Shown: piece after piece, positions 47,654-56,983 of the stretch
Position numbering within the stretch: the stretch's first letter is position 1
Layout of the letters: every line of letters starts with the position of its first letter
The notes under the pieces: model-generated
Seen by the model: the letters and a program-made list of their open reading frames with translations, nothing else
Databases searched by the model: none
What the model was told of the DNA's origin: nothing
Made by a program: the position numbers and the translations under genes
Source of the DNA: CBDCIS01 sp965217565
Lineage (GTDB): Bacteria > Chloroflexota > Dehalococcoidia > Lucifugimonadales > CATOSD01
Direction: 5' to 3'
DNA length: 64,000 nucleotides
Assembly: GCA_965217565.1 (NCBI GenBank)
Contig: CBDCIS010000004.1
Location: 267,726-331,725, forward strand

Positions 47654-48580
47654 CTACTGGGAGCCCCGCAGCCTTGGGTCCCAAATGTCTCGCAGGGTGT
47701 CCCCCAGCATATTGAAGGCCAGTACGACTATGCTTATGGCGAGGCCGGGGAATAGTGCCAGCGTAGGCACCTTTTCCATGAAGGACCGGCCTTCCCTGCT
47801 GAGCATACCGCCCCAGGAGGGATTGGGAGGCGGGACGCCTAGGCCCAGGAAGCTCAGGGAGGCTTCGATGATGATAGCGGCGCCCAACAGCACGGAAACC
47901 AGGACCAATATCGGAGCCACCACGTTGGGCAGAATGTGACGGAACATTATCCGCCCATTGCTCGCTCCGACGCTCCTGGCCGCATCGACGTACTGGTTTT
48001 CCTTAATGGCCAACACCGAACCCCTGACCACTCGACCGTTCCAGGGCACGGCGATGAACGCAATGACGTAAATCACCTTATCTGTGCCTGCTCCGAGAAC
48101 GGCTATCACAGCCAAAGCCAGGATAAGAGATGGGATGGCCTGACTGGCGTCCAACAGGCGCTGGATGAGGAGGTCGAACCAGCCGCCCAGGAACCCGCTT
48201 ACGATTCCTATTGCCGATCCAATGCCAACACCCAGGACCACCGCGGGAATGGCGATGAGCAAAGAGGTTCGAGCGCCATGAACGACGCGACTGAACACGT
48301 CCCTTCCAAGGTTATCAGTCCCCATAACATAAGTGATGCTTGGGCCTTGCAGCCTATCCCTGACATGCGCCTCCAACGGGTCGAAGGGGGCAATGAAGTC
48401 GGCAAATATACCGGCGAGCACCATCACCGCGATGATGACGGCGGATACCGCTCCGATAGGCTTGCTTCTGGCAAGTCTCCCCATTCGGACTAAGTAACTT
48501 GCAGCCCTCGGCGCCGTCCCATAGCCGGCCCCAACAACTGCTGCCACCTCCGGTTGCCCTGGCTCACTTCCAGTAGCCAT
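47654..48580 (-). CDS. ABC transporter permease, DppC/OppC type
   Basis: 308 residues, about six membrane helices. The cytoplasmic EAA loop that contacts the ATPase is seen as YVDAARSVGASNGRIMFRHILPNVVAPI. The N-terminus contains a soluble tail and then SKPIGAVSAVIIAVMVLAGIFADFIAP; LQGPSITYVMGTDNLGRDVFSRVVHGARTSL is the OppC_N to transmembrane-domain junction. ATG 48580 has AAGGAG eight bases upstream. It pairs with the DppB-type gene just before it. Substrate class: peptides or other small amides. Confidence 0.93.
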   Translation of the reverse strand: MATGSEPGQPEVAAVVGAGYGTAPRAASYLVRMGRLARSKPIGAVSAVIIAVMVLAGIFADFIAPFDPLEAHVRDRLQGPSITYVMGTDNLGRDVFSRVVHGARTSLLIAIPAVVLGVGIGSAIGIVSGFLGGWFDLLIQRLLDASQAIPSLILALAVIAVLGAGTDKVIYVIAFIAVPWNGRVVRGSVLAIKENQYVDAARSVGASNGRIMFRHILPNVVAPILVLVSVLLGAAIIIEASLSFLGLGVPPPNPSWGGMLSREGRSFMEKVPTLALFPGLAISIVVLAFNMLGDTLRDIWDPRLRGSQ

Positions 48581-48608
48581 CGTCTCTTCTCCTTAGCGGG
48601 TGTCGGGG

Positions 48609-49559
48609 CTAGCTATATCGAATCCTTGGGTCGAGCCACCCGTAGGTCAGGTCTATCAGCAGGTTCATTAGAATCAGGAACGTCGCCAGAAACATGATGT
48701 TGGCCTGAATCTGAGGGTAATCCCGTTGGGTTACCGCTCCTATGGTGAGCTGCCCAACGCCAGGGAGCGCGAAAATGGTCTCAATGATAACGGTGCCCCC
48801 TATCAGGGCGTTCATGAGGTTCCCGATGATTGTCACCACCGGGATGAGCGCATTCTTCACCGCGTGTCGACCGACTACTACTCTCTCCCTCAGTCCCTTG
48901 GAAAGGGCGGTGCGAATGTAGTCCTGGCGCAATACCTCCAGCATCGATGAGCGTACCATGCGGGCCGTCGTCCCGGACAACTGGAACCCAAGCACTATAC
49001 CAGGAAGGAAAAATTGCGAAACATTACGCCAGGGTTCTTCCCAGAGCCTGCTGTACCCCAGAGGGGGTAGGTACGCAAAGAAGAGGCCCAGGTACACCAC
49101 GACCATCGTCGCTATCCAGAAATTGGGCATCGATATGCCCAGTACGGCCAATATCCTGGCAGCGTAGTCGGTGATCGTGTCCTGCCTGATAGCGGAAATG
49201 ATTCCCAGTGGGATTGCGAACAACATTCCTAACGCCAGGCCTATCGCCGCGAGCTCCAGTGTGACGGGAATGGAGCTCAATAGCTGACTGACAACAGGCT
49301 TCCGCGTGTAGTAGGAATCGCCCAGGTCTCCCGTGACGACGCCTCGAAGCCACTTGAGGTATTGAGTGTGGAACGGCTTGTCCAGCCCAAGCCGGGACTT
49401 TAGCCCCGCAAGCTGGGCAGGCGAGATATTCCCCGTATCCCCAACTATTGCCACCACCGCATCTCCGGGGATGATACGCGTCATGGAGAATATCGCGACG
49501 GAGACGAGGAACAGGGTTGGGACCGCCAGTAAAAGCCGTCGAATTATGTAGCGATGCAC
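48609..49559 (-). CDS. ABC transporter permease, DppB/OppB type
   Basis: 316 residues, six predicted helices. Starts MHRYIIRRLLLAVPTLFLVSVAIFSM, the classic DppB beginning, and has the ATPase-contact loop LRQDYIRTALSKGLRERVVVGRHAVKNALIPV. VIIETIFALPGVGQLTIGAVTQRDYPQIQ is the conserved end of the family. GTG 49559 follows GAGGA at eight bases. It stands 29 bases before the DppC gene and 120 bases after the binding-protein gene; the space holds a strong hairpin. Confidence 0.93.
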   Translation of the reverse strand: MHRYIIRRLLLAVPTLFLVSVAIFSMTRIIPGDAVVAIVGDTGNISPAQLAGLKSRLGLDKPFHTQYLKWLRGVVTGDLGDSYYTRKPVVSQLLSSIPVTLELAAIGLALGMLFAIPLGIISAIRQDTITDYAARILAVLGISMPNFWIATMVVVYLGLFFAYLPPLGYSRLWEEPWRNVSQFFLPGIVLGFQLSGTTARMVRSSMLEVLRQDYIRTALSKGLRERVVVGRHAVKNALIPVVTIIGNLMNALIGGTVIIETIFALPGVGQLTIGAVTQRDYPQIQANIMFLATFLILMNLLIDLTYGWLDPRIRYS

Positions 49560-49604
49560 AGATGTTTCCTCGTTTCAGAGTATCGCCATCGCAGGATTAT
49601 GAAA

Positions 49605-49646
49605 ATCTTGGCTGAGGGCATCGGTTGCATTACCCTCAGCCAAGAT
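49605..49646 (-). terminator. Attenuator-like hairpin between binding protein and permease genes
   Basis: On the minus strand ATCTTGGCTGAGGG and CCCTCAGCCAAGAT form a perfect 14-bp stem with a 14-base loop, followed by TTTTC. Lying between the substrate-binding gene and the permeases, it probably ends part of the transcripts or protects the upstream mRNA, giving more binding protein than permease. Confidence 0.75.
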
Positions 49647-49680
49647 AACGATTACAGTGGCCTCGTAAAGGTCTTGGACC

Positions 49681-51546
49681 TTACCTATCCAACCAGACGG
49701 TTTCCATTGCGTTCAGTCCCCATCCGTTGACCCAGAAGTAGATGTCATGGCTCAACCAGTTGCGAACTTCGGGCTTCGTCCACTCCGCGAACAGGAACAC
49801 CGCACCAAATATGCGGTAGATCTGATCAAACTCTTTCTCAATCACCTTCCGGTTAATCTCAATTCGCTTGGCTCGGTCGAATTCCAACTGGCTAGCCACC
49901 AGCAGTTGGTCCAACTCAGGGTCATTGATGTCGAGGTAGTTGCCCGGCTCACCCGAGAGCATCATTCGGTAGGTGAAGTCGTCCCAGTCCACGCCGCCGG
50001 AATACCAGGCGCCGCCCAGAAGGTATTCGAAGTCATGGCTGAATGATGCCGCGTTGTAGGCTACGTTCTCGTCAACGGTGAGGTTTGGCCTGAGGCCGAT
50101 GTCCTTCCAGAATTCGATACCCAAGGCCACCTGCCCGTCGGTTTGCCGTTGGGCGGTAGTGTGGATTTCAAACTCGATGCCGTCCAGGCCCTCTTGCTCC
50201 AATAGCGCCATGGCCGCCTCGGGGTTGTACTGGTAATACTGGCCAAATTCAGAGTTTGTGAATGGGAACTCACGTCCCAGCCAGTCCGTAGGGTATCCAA
50301 GCGACCAGCGGCCCTGATCGGCATAGGCAGCCTCGACCATGGCGTCCCGGTCCAACGCCATGGAAAGAGCGCGGCGGAAGTTCACGTTGTCAAACGGTGC
50401 GCTATCGTGTGGAGGCCCGAAGAAGAAGTTTCCACCAGCATTCTGCTCCATTACCCTGAGGTTGGCGCCTCTGGACAGTTCCGTTTTCTCGATATTCTGC
50501 CGGGCATCACCGGAAAGGGACATGTACGAGTCCATCTGGTCGGAACGGAACGCGGCAACGCGCGTTGCGTCGTCAAACATCCGTACGGACGAGATCCCCT
50601 CCAAGTAGGGTAGCTGTTGCCCAAATGCGTCCTTCTTGTGGTATGTGGGATTTGCCTCATACTCGATGACGCTGTCGAAAATGTGGTTCGTTATCTGGAA
50701 CGGCCCTGTGCCAATAGGAGGGTCTTCGTCCAGCCTGCCTTCCTGTTCAGCGGCTTCCCTGGCGAAGACGGGCACAAGGGGCCCCGCCATGCTGTACATG
50801 AAGTACGCCGCCGGTGAAGAGAAGTTGAAGGTGACGGTGTTGGCCGCGTCGTCAGCTACTATACTTTCCACCTGGCGGAAGATGCTCTTCTGTCCGGTGG
50901 CTCGTTCATCGTTTATATATGAGTCGTAGGAGAACTTGACGTCAGAGGCTACGAAGTCGCGCCCATTCACGGGTGCGAAGTTCTGCCACTTTATGCCATC
51001 GGCAAGTGTGAAGACGATGGACTCGCCGCCGCCTATAACTTCCCAACTCTCCGCCAAGTCACCCTCGAGGCAGATTTCGCGGAGGCAGCGTCCCTTGGTT
51101 GCGATAGCCGTCTCCATTGTATGGTCGGCTTTCAAGAGCCGATTATAGACCGCGTTCATCTGAATCGCCAGGGACGAAATCGCGGGATTACGGGGGTCCC
51201 AGGTATTCAGGTCGAACCGCCCCTCGAGCTTGAATACCCCGCCCTTCTTGGGCTGTTCGCCAAAGGGATGCGGGAGCTTGCTCCAGTGCCACTCGGCTAT
51301 CAATGGGAAGTTCTCGGCTAGACCACTGGGGATCAGGTCAGCCGGGCGTTCCGGTGCGGCCGGTACTGTTGGCATGGCGGTTGGCTGCGCCGCCGCGGGC
51401 GGTTGCGCCGCCGCAGTCGTGGGGGTTGCCGCGGCCGGTACAGCCGTCGCCTCGGCCTCATCTGAGCTACAGGCTGCCCCCACAATCAACAGAACCAACG
51501 TCGCCAACAACCCATAGACTATCGGCCTGTTCAAACCCTTCATCAT
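49681..51546 (-). CDS. ABC transporter substrate-binding lipoprotein (family 5)
   Basis: 621 residues. A lipoprotein signal (VYGLLATLVLLIVGAACSS; lipobox VGAAC) is followed by a Thr/Ala/Pro linker of about 40 residues and then an SBP_bac_5 fold: RFDLNTWDPRNPAISSLA, DLAESWEVIGGGESIVFTLADGIKWQN, SDVKFSYDSY, NTVTFNFSSPAAYFMY and NVNFRRALSMALDRDAMV. ATG 51546 is chosen because GAGGAGGAG lies just upstream. It catches peptides or similar compounds outside the membrane and delivers them to the two permeases. No ATP-binding gene is in the window, so an ATPase encoded elsewhere must serve. Confidence 0.93.
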   Translation of the reverse strand: MMKGLNRPIVYGLLATLVLLIVGAACSSDEAEATAVPAAATPTTAAAQPPAAAQPTAMPTVPAAPERPADLIPSGLAENFPLIAEWHWSKLPHPFGEQPKKGGVFKLEGRFDLNTWDPRNPAISSLAIQMNAVYNRLLKADHTMETAIATKGRCLREICLEGDLAESWEVIGGGESIVFTLADGIKWQNFAPVNGRDFVASDVKFSYDSYINDERATGQKSIFRQVESIVADDAANTVTFNFSSPAAYFMYSMAGPLVPVFAREAAEQEGRLDEDPPIGTGPFQITNHIFDSVIEYEANPTYHKKDAFGQQLPYLEGISSVRMFDDATRVAAFRSDQMDSYMSLSGDARQNIEKTELSRGANLRVMEQNAGGNFFFGPPHDSAPFDNVNFRRALSMALDRDAMVEAAYADQGRWSLGYPTDWLGREFPFTNSEFGQYYQYNPEAAMALLEQEGLDGIEFEIHTTAQRQTDGQVALGIEFWKDIGLRPNLTVDENVAYNAASFSHDFEYLLGGAWYSGGVDWDDFTYRMMLSGEPGNYLDINDPELDQLLVASQLEFDRAKRIEINRKVIEKEFDQIYRIFGAVFLFAEWTKPEVRNWLSHDIYFWVNGWGLNAMETVWLDR

Positions 51547-51722
51547 GGTGCTCCTCCTCGTTGTCACTATTCATCTATCACTCGCCTAAAAGTGCCTGGG
51601 TTGTTATTTCTACGTTGCTGGCTCCTCCTCTTTAGTGTTTCAGGCCATTTTGAGTATCCTGGGCGATTGAATCGCAACGTAGCACGTACAGAGATTGTCG
51701 TCAAGCCGAAACACAGGGTTGA

Positions 51723-51820
51723 GCCTGTATCGGTGTAGTAGGCGCCCAATTCGTAGGGTGTCCCTCGTGGGCGCCCTGGGTATGATGACCGATGCGAGCA
51801 ACCACAAGGGATTACCCCTA
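51723..51820 (-). repeat. Dispersed intergenic repeat, copy C
   Basis: Reverse copy of the family at 990-1080 and 23300-23387. Read on the minus strand it has CATCGGTCATCATACCCAGG and CCCACGAGGGACACCCTACG. It lies between the divergent binding-protein and flavoenzyme genes. Nothing else is evident in 51547-52094 apart from the ribosome site at about 52081. Confidence 0.75.
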
Positions 51821-52094
51821 CGGCCATCTGACCGACTAGGTTGATACGGCCTCCAGCATGAAAATTGAATTGACCATTGAAGATGGCCCTGCTAAACTGC
51901 CACATATCGGGGGTGGCCGCCTATAACGGCTACGTGTCGTTAAAGCTGGATTTATCAGCTTTGTAAACGCCTCAAAGTAGCAAAAGGCACCGAATCCCGG
52001 AGAATCGATTGCCTATTGCTCGCGTCTTTGTCTCCATTACTAGAGCTTTTCTGTACGAAGGAAATCTTCCAGCGCAAGTAGGAAGGGGGGCGTT

Positions 52095-54074
52095 ATGAGT
52101 ACGCAGAACTCGCAATTTAGCCATCTTCTGTCGCCGATTCGCCTGGGCAGCGTAGAAGTACGCAATCGCATGTTGACCAGCGCACATAGCTCGGGAATGT
52201 ATCAGAATAACAGGCCAACCCCGCAGAACAACGCCTACCATGCGGCTCGCGCCAGAGGAGGCATAGGCCTCATCATCATACAGGGCACGATCGTTCATCC
52301 TACGTCTTACGGCGGATTGCAAAGCCCTACTGGTTACATCGACGACGCGATTCCCGCTTGGCGCGCGCTGGCGGATGCCGTTCATGAGCACGGCACAAAG
52401 ATTTTCGTGCAGCTTCTCCACTTTGGAAAATCGGGCCAGAGCCTTTCGACTATGCTGCCCCTATGGTCGGCTTCACGCTACAAGGCTCTGTCAGGCAACG
52501 AATATACCCATGCCATGACCAAAGAAGAGATCGATGAAGTCATCGAGGGCTACGCCCACTCCGCCGCCAACATGAAACAGGCGGGAGTGGACGGGGTAGA
52601 GCTTCACGGAGCTCACGGCTATCTGATACAACAGTTCCTGTCTCCGATGACAAATCACCGGACGGACGAATATGGCGGCAGCGAGGAAAACCGAGCGCGC
52701 TTAGCCCTGGAAGTGTGCGAAGCTGTGCGCCGGAGGGTCGGCCACGACTTTGCGGTTGGGATACGCCTTAGCGCCGACGAGTTGCAGCCAGGTGGAATGA
52801 CTGTCAAAGAGATGGCGCCTATGGCAGCCCTATTGGAAGAGAAGGGCGACTTCGATTTCATGAACGTCAGCTTCAGCGTTGGCGGTGGTATGCCCTTTGC
52901 TATGCAGCAGGCAGACATGACTTGGGAGCAAGCTCCCTTCGTGCACTATGCCGCGGAAATCAAAAAGGCGACCAAGGGCATCCCCATCTTCACGGTGTGC
53001 CGCATCATAGATCCACAAATTGCGAATGACATCATAGCTTCAGGCAAGGCGGACATGTGCGTCATGACGCGCGCATACATTGCCGACCCTGAAATTGCGC
53101 GCAAGCTGATGGAGGGACGACCACTCGACATACGCCAGTGCATCGGCTCGAACGATGGATGCGGCGGGCGCGCTCACAGGGGGCAACCCATCGGCTGCTC
53201 CATCAATCCAGAGGCCGGACGAGAGTTGGAGTTGGGGCCACTCACCCAGGCAGAAACCCCCAAGGCCGTAGCGGTGGTCGGCGGTGGCGCCGGAGGAATG
53301 GAGGCAGCAAGGACGGCTGCCACTCGTGGTCACAAGGTGGTCCTATACGAAAAGTCAGACCGGCTTGGCGGACAGCTCAAGACAGTATCCAAAGTCCCCA
53401 AGCGCGGCACCTTCAACGATATTGGAGAGTGGCTCGAAGCCCAGATAAATCGCCTGGGCGTGGTAGTGAAACTCGAAACAGAGGCCACAGTCGATGCACT
53501 GCTTGGAGAGGGCACGGAAGCCGTCATTATTGCCACAGGGTCGCTCCCTGTTTACCCGGAGATACCAGGGCTAAAAGGGCCCGGTGTCCCAACACTTGCC
53601 AGCATAGATGACGTGATCGAAGGGAGGGTTGAAGTCGGCAAACGGGCGCTGTTGCTTGCCGCCGACAACCATCACAAGTCACCGAATGCCGCGGACGTAA
53701 TGTGCGAAAAAGGGGCCGAAGTCCACCTGGTCACTATGAGTGAGACGGTAGCCTCCGACATTATAGTTACCAGCAGGCCGCCGGTGATTGAGCGAATGAA
53801 GGACAATGGAGTAACCTTCCACCGGGAAAGCTGGATCAAAGAGGTCTCGGGGAAGACTGCGGTATTGGCCGAAGTGTACACCGGAAAGGAAACGATTATC
53901 GAGGACGTAGATATCATCGTGGGTGGGGAATTCAACGCGCCCAACGATGGTCTCTATGAGGCCCTGAAAGCAGACGGGCGCATCCCGCACGTGGTAGCGG
54001 TCGGCGACAGCGTATCCGCGAGAAAGTTGATCGAGGCGATACGCGAGGGCCATATGGCGGCGCGGGCCTTGTAA
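52095..54074 (+). CDS. Old-yellow-enzyme-type NADH:flavin oxidoreductase with Fe-S and FAD domains
   Basis: 659 residues: FMN TIM barrel (LLSPIRLGSVEVRNRML, LHGAHGYLIQQFLSPMTNHRTDEYGGS near 175-200), Fe-S segment, and an FAD/NADH domain from AVAVVGGGAGGMEAA. This is the architecture of 2,4-dienoyl-CoA reductase and trimethylamine dehydrogenase. The Fe-S segment reads Cys349-IG-Ser352-NDG-Cys356 with Cys368 in PIGCSINP. One of the four expected cysteines is therefore Ser, which may weaken or change the 4Fe-4S cluster. ATG 52095 follows GGAAGGGGGG. It starts a rightward operon with nitroreductase and alpha/beta hydrolase genes. Confidence 0.92.
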   Translation: MSTQNSQFSHLLSPIRLGSVEVRNRMLTSAHSSGMYQNNRPTPQNNAYHAARARGGIGLIIIQGTIVHPTSYGGLQSPTGYIDDAIPAWRALADAVHEHGTKIFVQLLHFGKSGQSLSTMLPLWSASRYKALSGNEYTHAMTKEEIDEVIEGYAHSAANMKQAGVDGVELHGAHGYLIQQFLSPMTNHRTDEYGGSEENRARLALEVCEAVRRRVGHDFAVGIRLSADELQPGGMTVKEMAPMAALLEEKGDFDFMNVSFSVGGGMPFAMQQADMTWEQAPFVHYAAEIKKATKGIPIFTVCRIIDPQIANDIIASGKADMCVMTRAYIADPEIARKLMEGRPLDIRQCIGSNDGCGGRAHRGQPIGCSINPEAGRELELGPLTQAETPKAVAVVGGGAGGMEAARTAATRGHKVVLYEKSDRLGGQLKTVSKVPKRGTFNDIGEWLEAQINRLGVVVKLETEATVDALLGEGTEAVIIATGSLPVYPEIPGLKGPGVPTLASIDDVIEGRVEVGKRALLLAADNHHKSPNAADVMCEKGAEVHLVTMSETVASDIIVTSRPPVIERMKDNGVTFHRESWIKEVSGKTAVLAEVYTGKETIIEDVDIIVGGEFNAPNDGLYEALKADGRIPHVVAVGDSVSARKLIEAIREGHMAARAL

Positions 54075-54117
54075 GGGGTCTATGCTTCAATAGCGCAATC
54101 CGGAGAGGAAGACTTAC

Positions 54118-54717
54118 ATGACCCAATCGGAAATATCTCTTTTCGAGGCTGTGAACACCCAACGTGCGATTCGCCACTTCACTACCGAACCCGTGTCTGA
54201 CGAGGACGTCAGGACCATACTGCAGTCCGCGATTCAGGCGCCGAATGGAGGGAACCGGCAGCAGTGGCACTTCCTGGTAGTCCGCGACCAGGAGAGCAAA
54301 AGACGCCTGGGCCAGTGGTATCTGAAGGCCTGGGAAGTTGCAGTCAACGATGATATGAGGCCTATGCAACCGTATCGTTCGGGAGGCGACCTCGGTAACA
54401 ACTTGCCGGACACGCCGGTCGTAATAGTGGTATGCCAGAAGTCTAGCGCCACGCCGAGTGGGTCGTCCATTTTCCCTGCCGTGCAGAACCTGATGCTTGC
54501 GGCGAGGGGCCTTGGTCTGGGCACTGTCCTGACGACTCTCCACACGGCCTACGAGAAGGAAGTGAAGGAGTATTTTGGAATCCCAGACGACGTTGAAACG
54601 GTGGCGATGATTCCCATAGGCTACCCAGGCCAGGGAGAGCGCTTCAGTCGTCCCCGTCGCAGGCCTCTGGAAGAGGTTACCTCCTATGAGAAGTGGGGCA
54701 AAAGCCAGACCGGCTAG
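54118..54717 (+). CDS. Nitroreductase-family flavoprotein
   Basis: 199 residues. FEAVNTQRAIRHFTTEPVSDEDVRTILQSAIQAPNGGNRQQWHFLVVRD is the standard FMN-binding opening (R-x-S/A-x-R and APNGGNxQxW). AVQNLMLAARGLGLGTVLTT and VAMIPIGYPG complete the fold. It reduces a nitro, quinone, enone or halogenated aromatic substrate with NAD(P)H as a homodimer. GAGAGGAAG lies just before ATG 54118. It is 43 bases behind the old-yellow-enzyme gene and 24 before the hydrolase, so the three are probably one reduction pathway. Confidence 0.92.
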   Translation: MTQSEISLFEAVNTQRAIRHFTTEPVSDEDVRTILQSAIQAPNGGNRQQWHFLVVRDQESKRRLGQWYLKAWEVAVNDDMRPMQPYRSGGDLGNNLPDTPVVIVVCQKSSATPSGSSIFPAVQNLMLAARGLGLGTVLTTLHTAYEKEVKEYFGIPDDVETVAMIPIGYPGQGERFSRPRRRPLEEVTSYEKWGKSQTG

Positions 54718-54741
54718 GTTGATTTGGCAGTGGAGTGATAC

Positions 54742-55566
54742 ATGACCAACAGCATCACTATTCGTAGGGCGTACACGGACACTCCCTACGGCCAGCTGCA
54801 CTATCGCTATGCTGGAGAAGGCGAACCTCTTCTGTTGATTCATCAGACAGCCACCAGTTCGTATGCCTACGAGCCGACTATGCGCTTCCTGGCCCCCAGC
54901 TTTCGCGTGCTTGCAGTGGACACTCCCGGTTATGGGATGTCTGATTACCCCACTAACCGGGAATACACACTCGCCGACTACGGCCACACTTTTGCCGCCT
55001 TCCTCAAGAGCCTGAATATCGAACGCGCCTCCGTCTTCGGCCACCATACGGGGGCTAGCTTCGCCTGCGAACTTGCCGCAGAGTACCCCGACATGGTGGA
55101 CAAGCTCATCGTCGATGGGACACCTTATTGGGAAAACGCCGTCGAGCAGTTCCTCAGTCACGTGCATCCCATCACACTCAAGGACGACGGCAGCCATATG
55201 AGCGAGACGTGGCAAGAGCTATCGGGCAGAATCGAGCCTTTCTTTCCGAGGCCGTTCAGCGAGGATATACTCAGAACGCTCCACTGGGAGGTACTCTTCA
55301 AGCTGATAGCCGGGGAACGTTACCACGAGGCCTACGTCGCCCTGGCCCACTATGACATCATGAGCCGTCTTCCTCTTATCAAAGCGCCGACACTGGTTAT
55401 GAGCGGCGAAAAGGACGGCCTACGCCGCACTGTGGAGCCGGTGGCAGAGGCGATAAAGCGCTCTCGCACACACATAGGGCCTGGCGGCTCGTACCTTAAG
55501 ACCTATGAGAACCCAGAGGCTCTGGCCAGCGTGATTATGGATTTCCTGGCAAACCCTGACGTATAG
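54742..55566 (+). CDS. Alpha/beta hydrolase-fold protein with altered catalytic triad
   Basis: 274 residues of a normal alpha/beta hydrolase: LLLIHQTATSSYAYEP (oxyanion strand), VLAVDTPGYGMSDYP, then the nucleophile elbow as FGHHTGASF. His102 sits where Ser, Asp or Cys should be. The acid is plausible in MSGEKDGL, but the position of the catalytic His near 250 is Ser in GPGGSYLKTYENPEAL. So two of three residues are changed. It may be a lyase or decarboxylase using the fold without a nucleophile, or a binding protein. It ends the rightward three-gene operon. Confidence 0.85.
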   Translation: MTNSITIRRAYTDTPYGQLHYRYAGEGEPLLLIHQTATSSYAYEPTMRFLAPSFRVLAVDTPGYGMSDYPTNREYTLADYGHTFAAFLKSLNIERASVFGHHTGASFACELAAEYPDMVDKLIVDGTPYWENAVEQFLSHVHPITLKDDGSHMSETWQELSGRIEPFFPRPFSEDILRTLHWEVLFKLIAGERYHEAYVALAHYDIMSRLPLIKAPTLVMSGEKDGLRRTVEPVAEAIKRSRTHIGPGGSYLKTYENPEALASVIMDFLANPDV

Positions 55567-55597
55567 TCACGACTGAGGGTTACTAACCCCAAGAGAA

Positions 55598-56983
55598 TCA
55601 GAGGGATACGTGGGGCCCTCGCTTCACTCGCAGACCCCTGCCTCGCGCTCCGGTAATCTGGCCGTTCTCGTAAACCACCTCTCCTCGGGAGATTGTGTGC
55701 GTAGGCCAGCCCTGTACCTCATGCCCTTCATACACGTCGTAGCCAGCCTTGGAACGCATCTCCTCACCTCGAACGACGCGCTTGAGGTTCGTGTCCCACA
55801 CCACGAGGTCGGCGTCCGAGCCAACGGCTATAGTCCCTTTTTGCGGAAACATGCCAAAGAGCTTGGCTGCGTTTGTTGAGGTCAACTCTACCCATCTGCT
55901 CAACGAAATCCTGCCCTTGGCCACTCCCTCCGAGTAGAGCATAGGCATCAGCGTCTCCAGGTTAGCCATGCCCGGTCGGAAGCTGCCAACTCTAAGCTCG
56001 GGGTCTAGCTTTTCAGAGAGAGTCCAGGGGGCATGATCGGAGCACAAGGTATCCACGTCGTTGTTGCCAAGGCCGTCCCATATTCCATCGACATCTGACT
56101 GGTCTCGTAGAGGAGGCCAGCCCACGTACTTGGCGCCATCGGGAACCTCGTAAAGCTCCCTGGTCAAGTACAGGTAAATGGGACGTGTCTCCACGTAAAC
56201 TCGCTGACCTTTGACCCTCGCTTGGCGCGCCTCGTCAAGGGCGGCGGCGCTGGAAACGTGCACCAAGTAAACGGGCGCTCCCGCGGCTTTGGCAAGGGCG
56301 ATTCCACGAGCCGTCGCGACCGCCTCAGCATAGGTTGGACGGCTGTCGGAATAGTAGCGGATGTCGCTCTTGCCCTGCGAGAGGAAGTGTTGCTCGCAGT
56401 AATGGTTGATGCTCGCGTCCTCGCAGTGGAGCATAGGAAGGATTCCATTCTGGCCGGCCGCCTCGAACGCCTTGGTGTAGTCCACCTGACGCTCGTCGAA
56501 TGCGTGCATTATCATGAAAGTCTTGGTGCTCGAATAGCCTGAATCCAGTAGTTTAGGAATCTCGGCGATTGTCTCTGGCGAAGGGTCGGTAATCACTGGA
56601 TGCAGGGTGAAATCGATGAGGGAGTTAGCGAGGGCATCGGCCTCAGCCTGTTCCAGCATCGCCAGGAGACCCGCCTTCTGTCCTGGCTGAGGAGAGGTCA
56701 TGCTTCCGACTGTGGTAATACCTCCGGCGGCAGCGCCAGCGGTGCCGGAGTAGAAGTCGTCTGACATGCGGGGCGGGCTTCCCGCAGGGAGCGGGTCGGA
56801 GAGTTGAAGATGCACGTGCATGTCCAGTCCGCCTGGCACGATTAGTTTGCCGCTGGCATCGATCTCCCTGGAGGCCGACATCTCGCCGCCTATTTGCGCT
56901 ACTTTCCCGCCCTCAACGCCAATGTCGGCAACGAAGGTATCTCCAACGGTAACTACGCTTCCGCCTCTGATTACCAGATCCAT
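55598..56983 (-). CDS. Dihydropyrimidinase / hydantoinase-family cyclic amidohydrolase
   Basis: 461 residues. Metal ligands are visible in the amidohydrolase order: GGLDMHVHLQ (two His), SSTKTFMIMH with the Lys expected to be carboxylated, LHCEDASI (His), YLVHVSSAAAL (His) and LCSDHAPWT (Asp). Such enzymes open dihydropyrimidine, hydantoin or allantoin rings to N-carbamoyl acids. ATG 56983 follows AGGAGG. Downstream on the same region stand an N-carbamoyl amidohydrolase-like gene and a carbamoylsarcosine-amidase-like gene, fitting a ring-opening then decarbamoylation route. Confidence 0.92.
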   Translation of the reverse strand: MDLVIRGGSVVTVGDTFVADIGVEGGKVAQIGGEMSASREIDASGKLIVPGGLDMHVHLQLSDPLPAGSPPRMSDDFYSGTAGAAAGGITTVGSMTSPQPGQKAGLLAMLEQAEADALANSLIDFTLHPVITDPSPETIAEIPKLLDSGYSSTKTFMIMHAFDERQVDYTKAFEAAGQNGILPMLHCEDASINHYCEQHFLSQGKSDIRYYSDSRPTYAEAVATARGIALAKAAGAPVYLVHVSSAAALDEARQARVKGQRVYVETRPIYLYLTRELYEVPDGAKYVGWPPLRDQSDVDGIWDGLGNNDVDTLCSDHAPWTLSEKLDPELRVGSFRPGMANLETLMPMLYSEGVAKGRISLSRWVELTSTNAAKLFGMFPQKGTIAVGSDADLVVWDTNLKRVVRGEEMRSKAGYDVYEGHEVQGWPTHTISRGEVVYENGQITGARGRGLRVKRGPHVSL

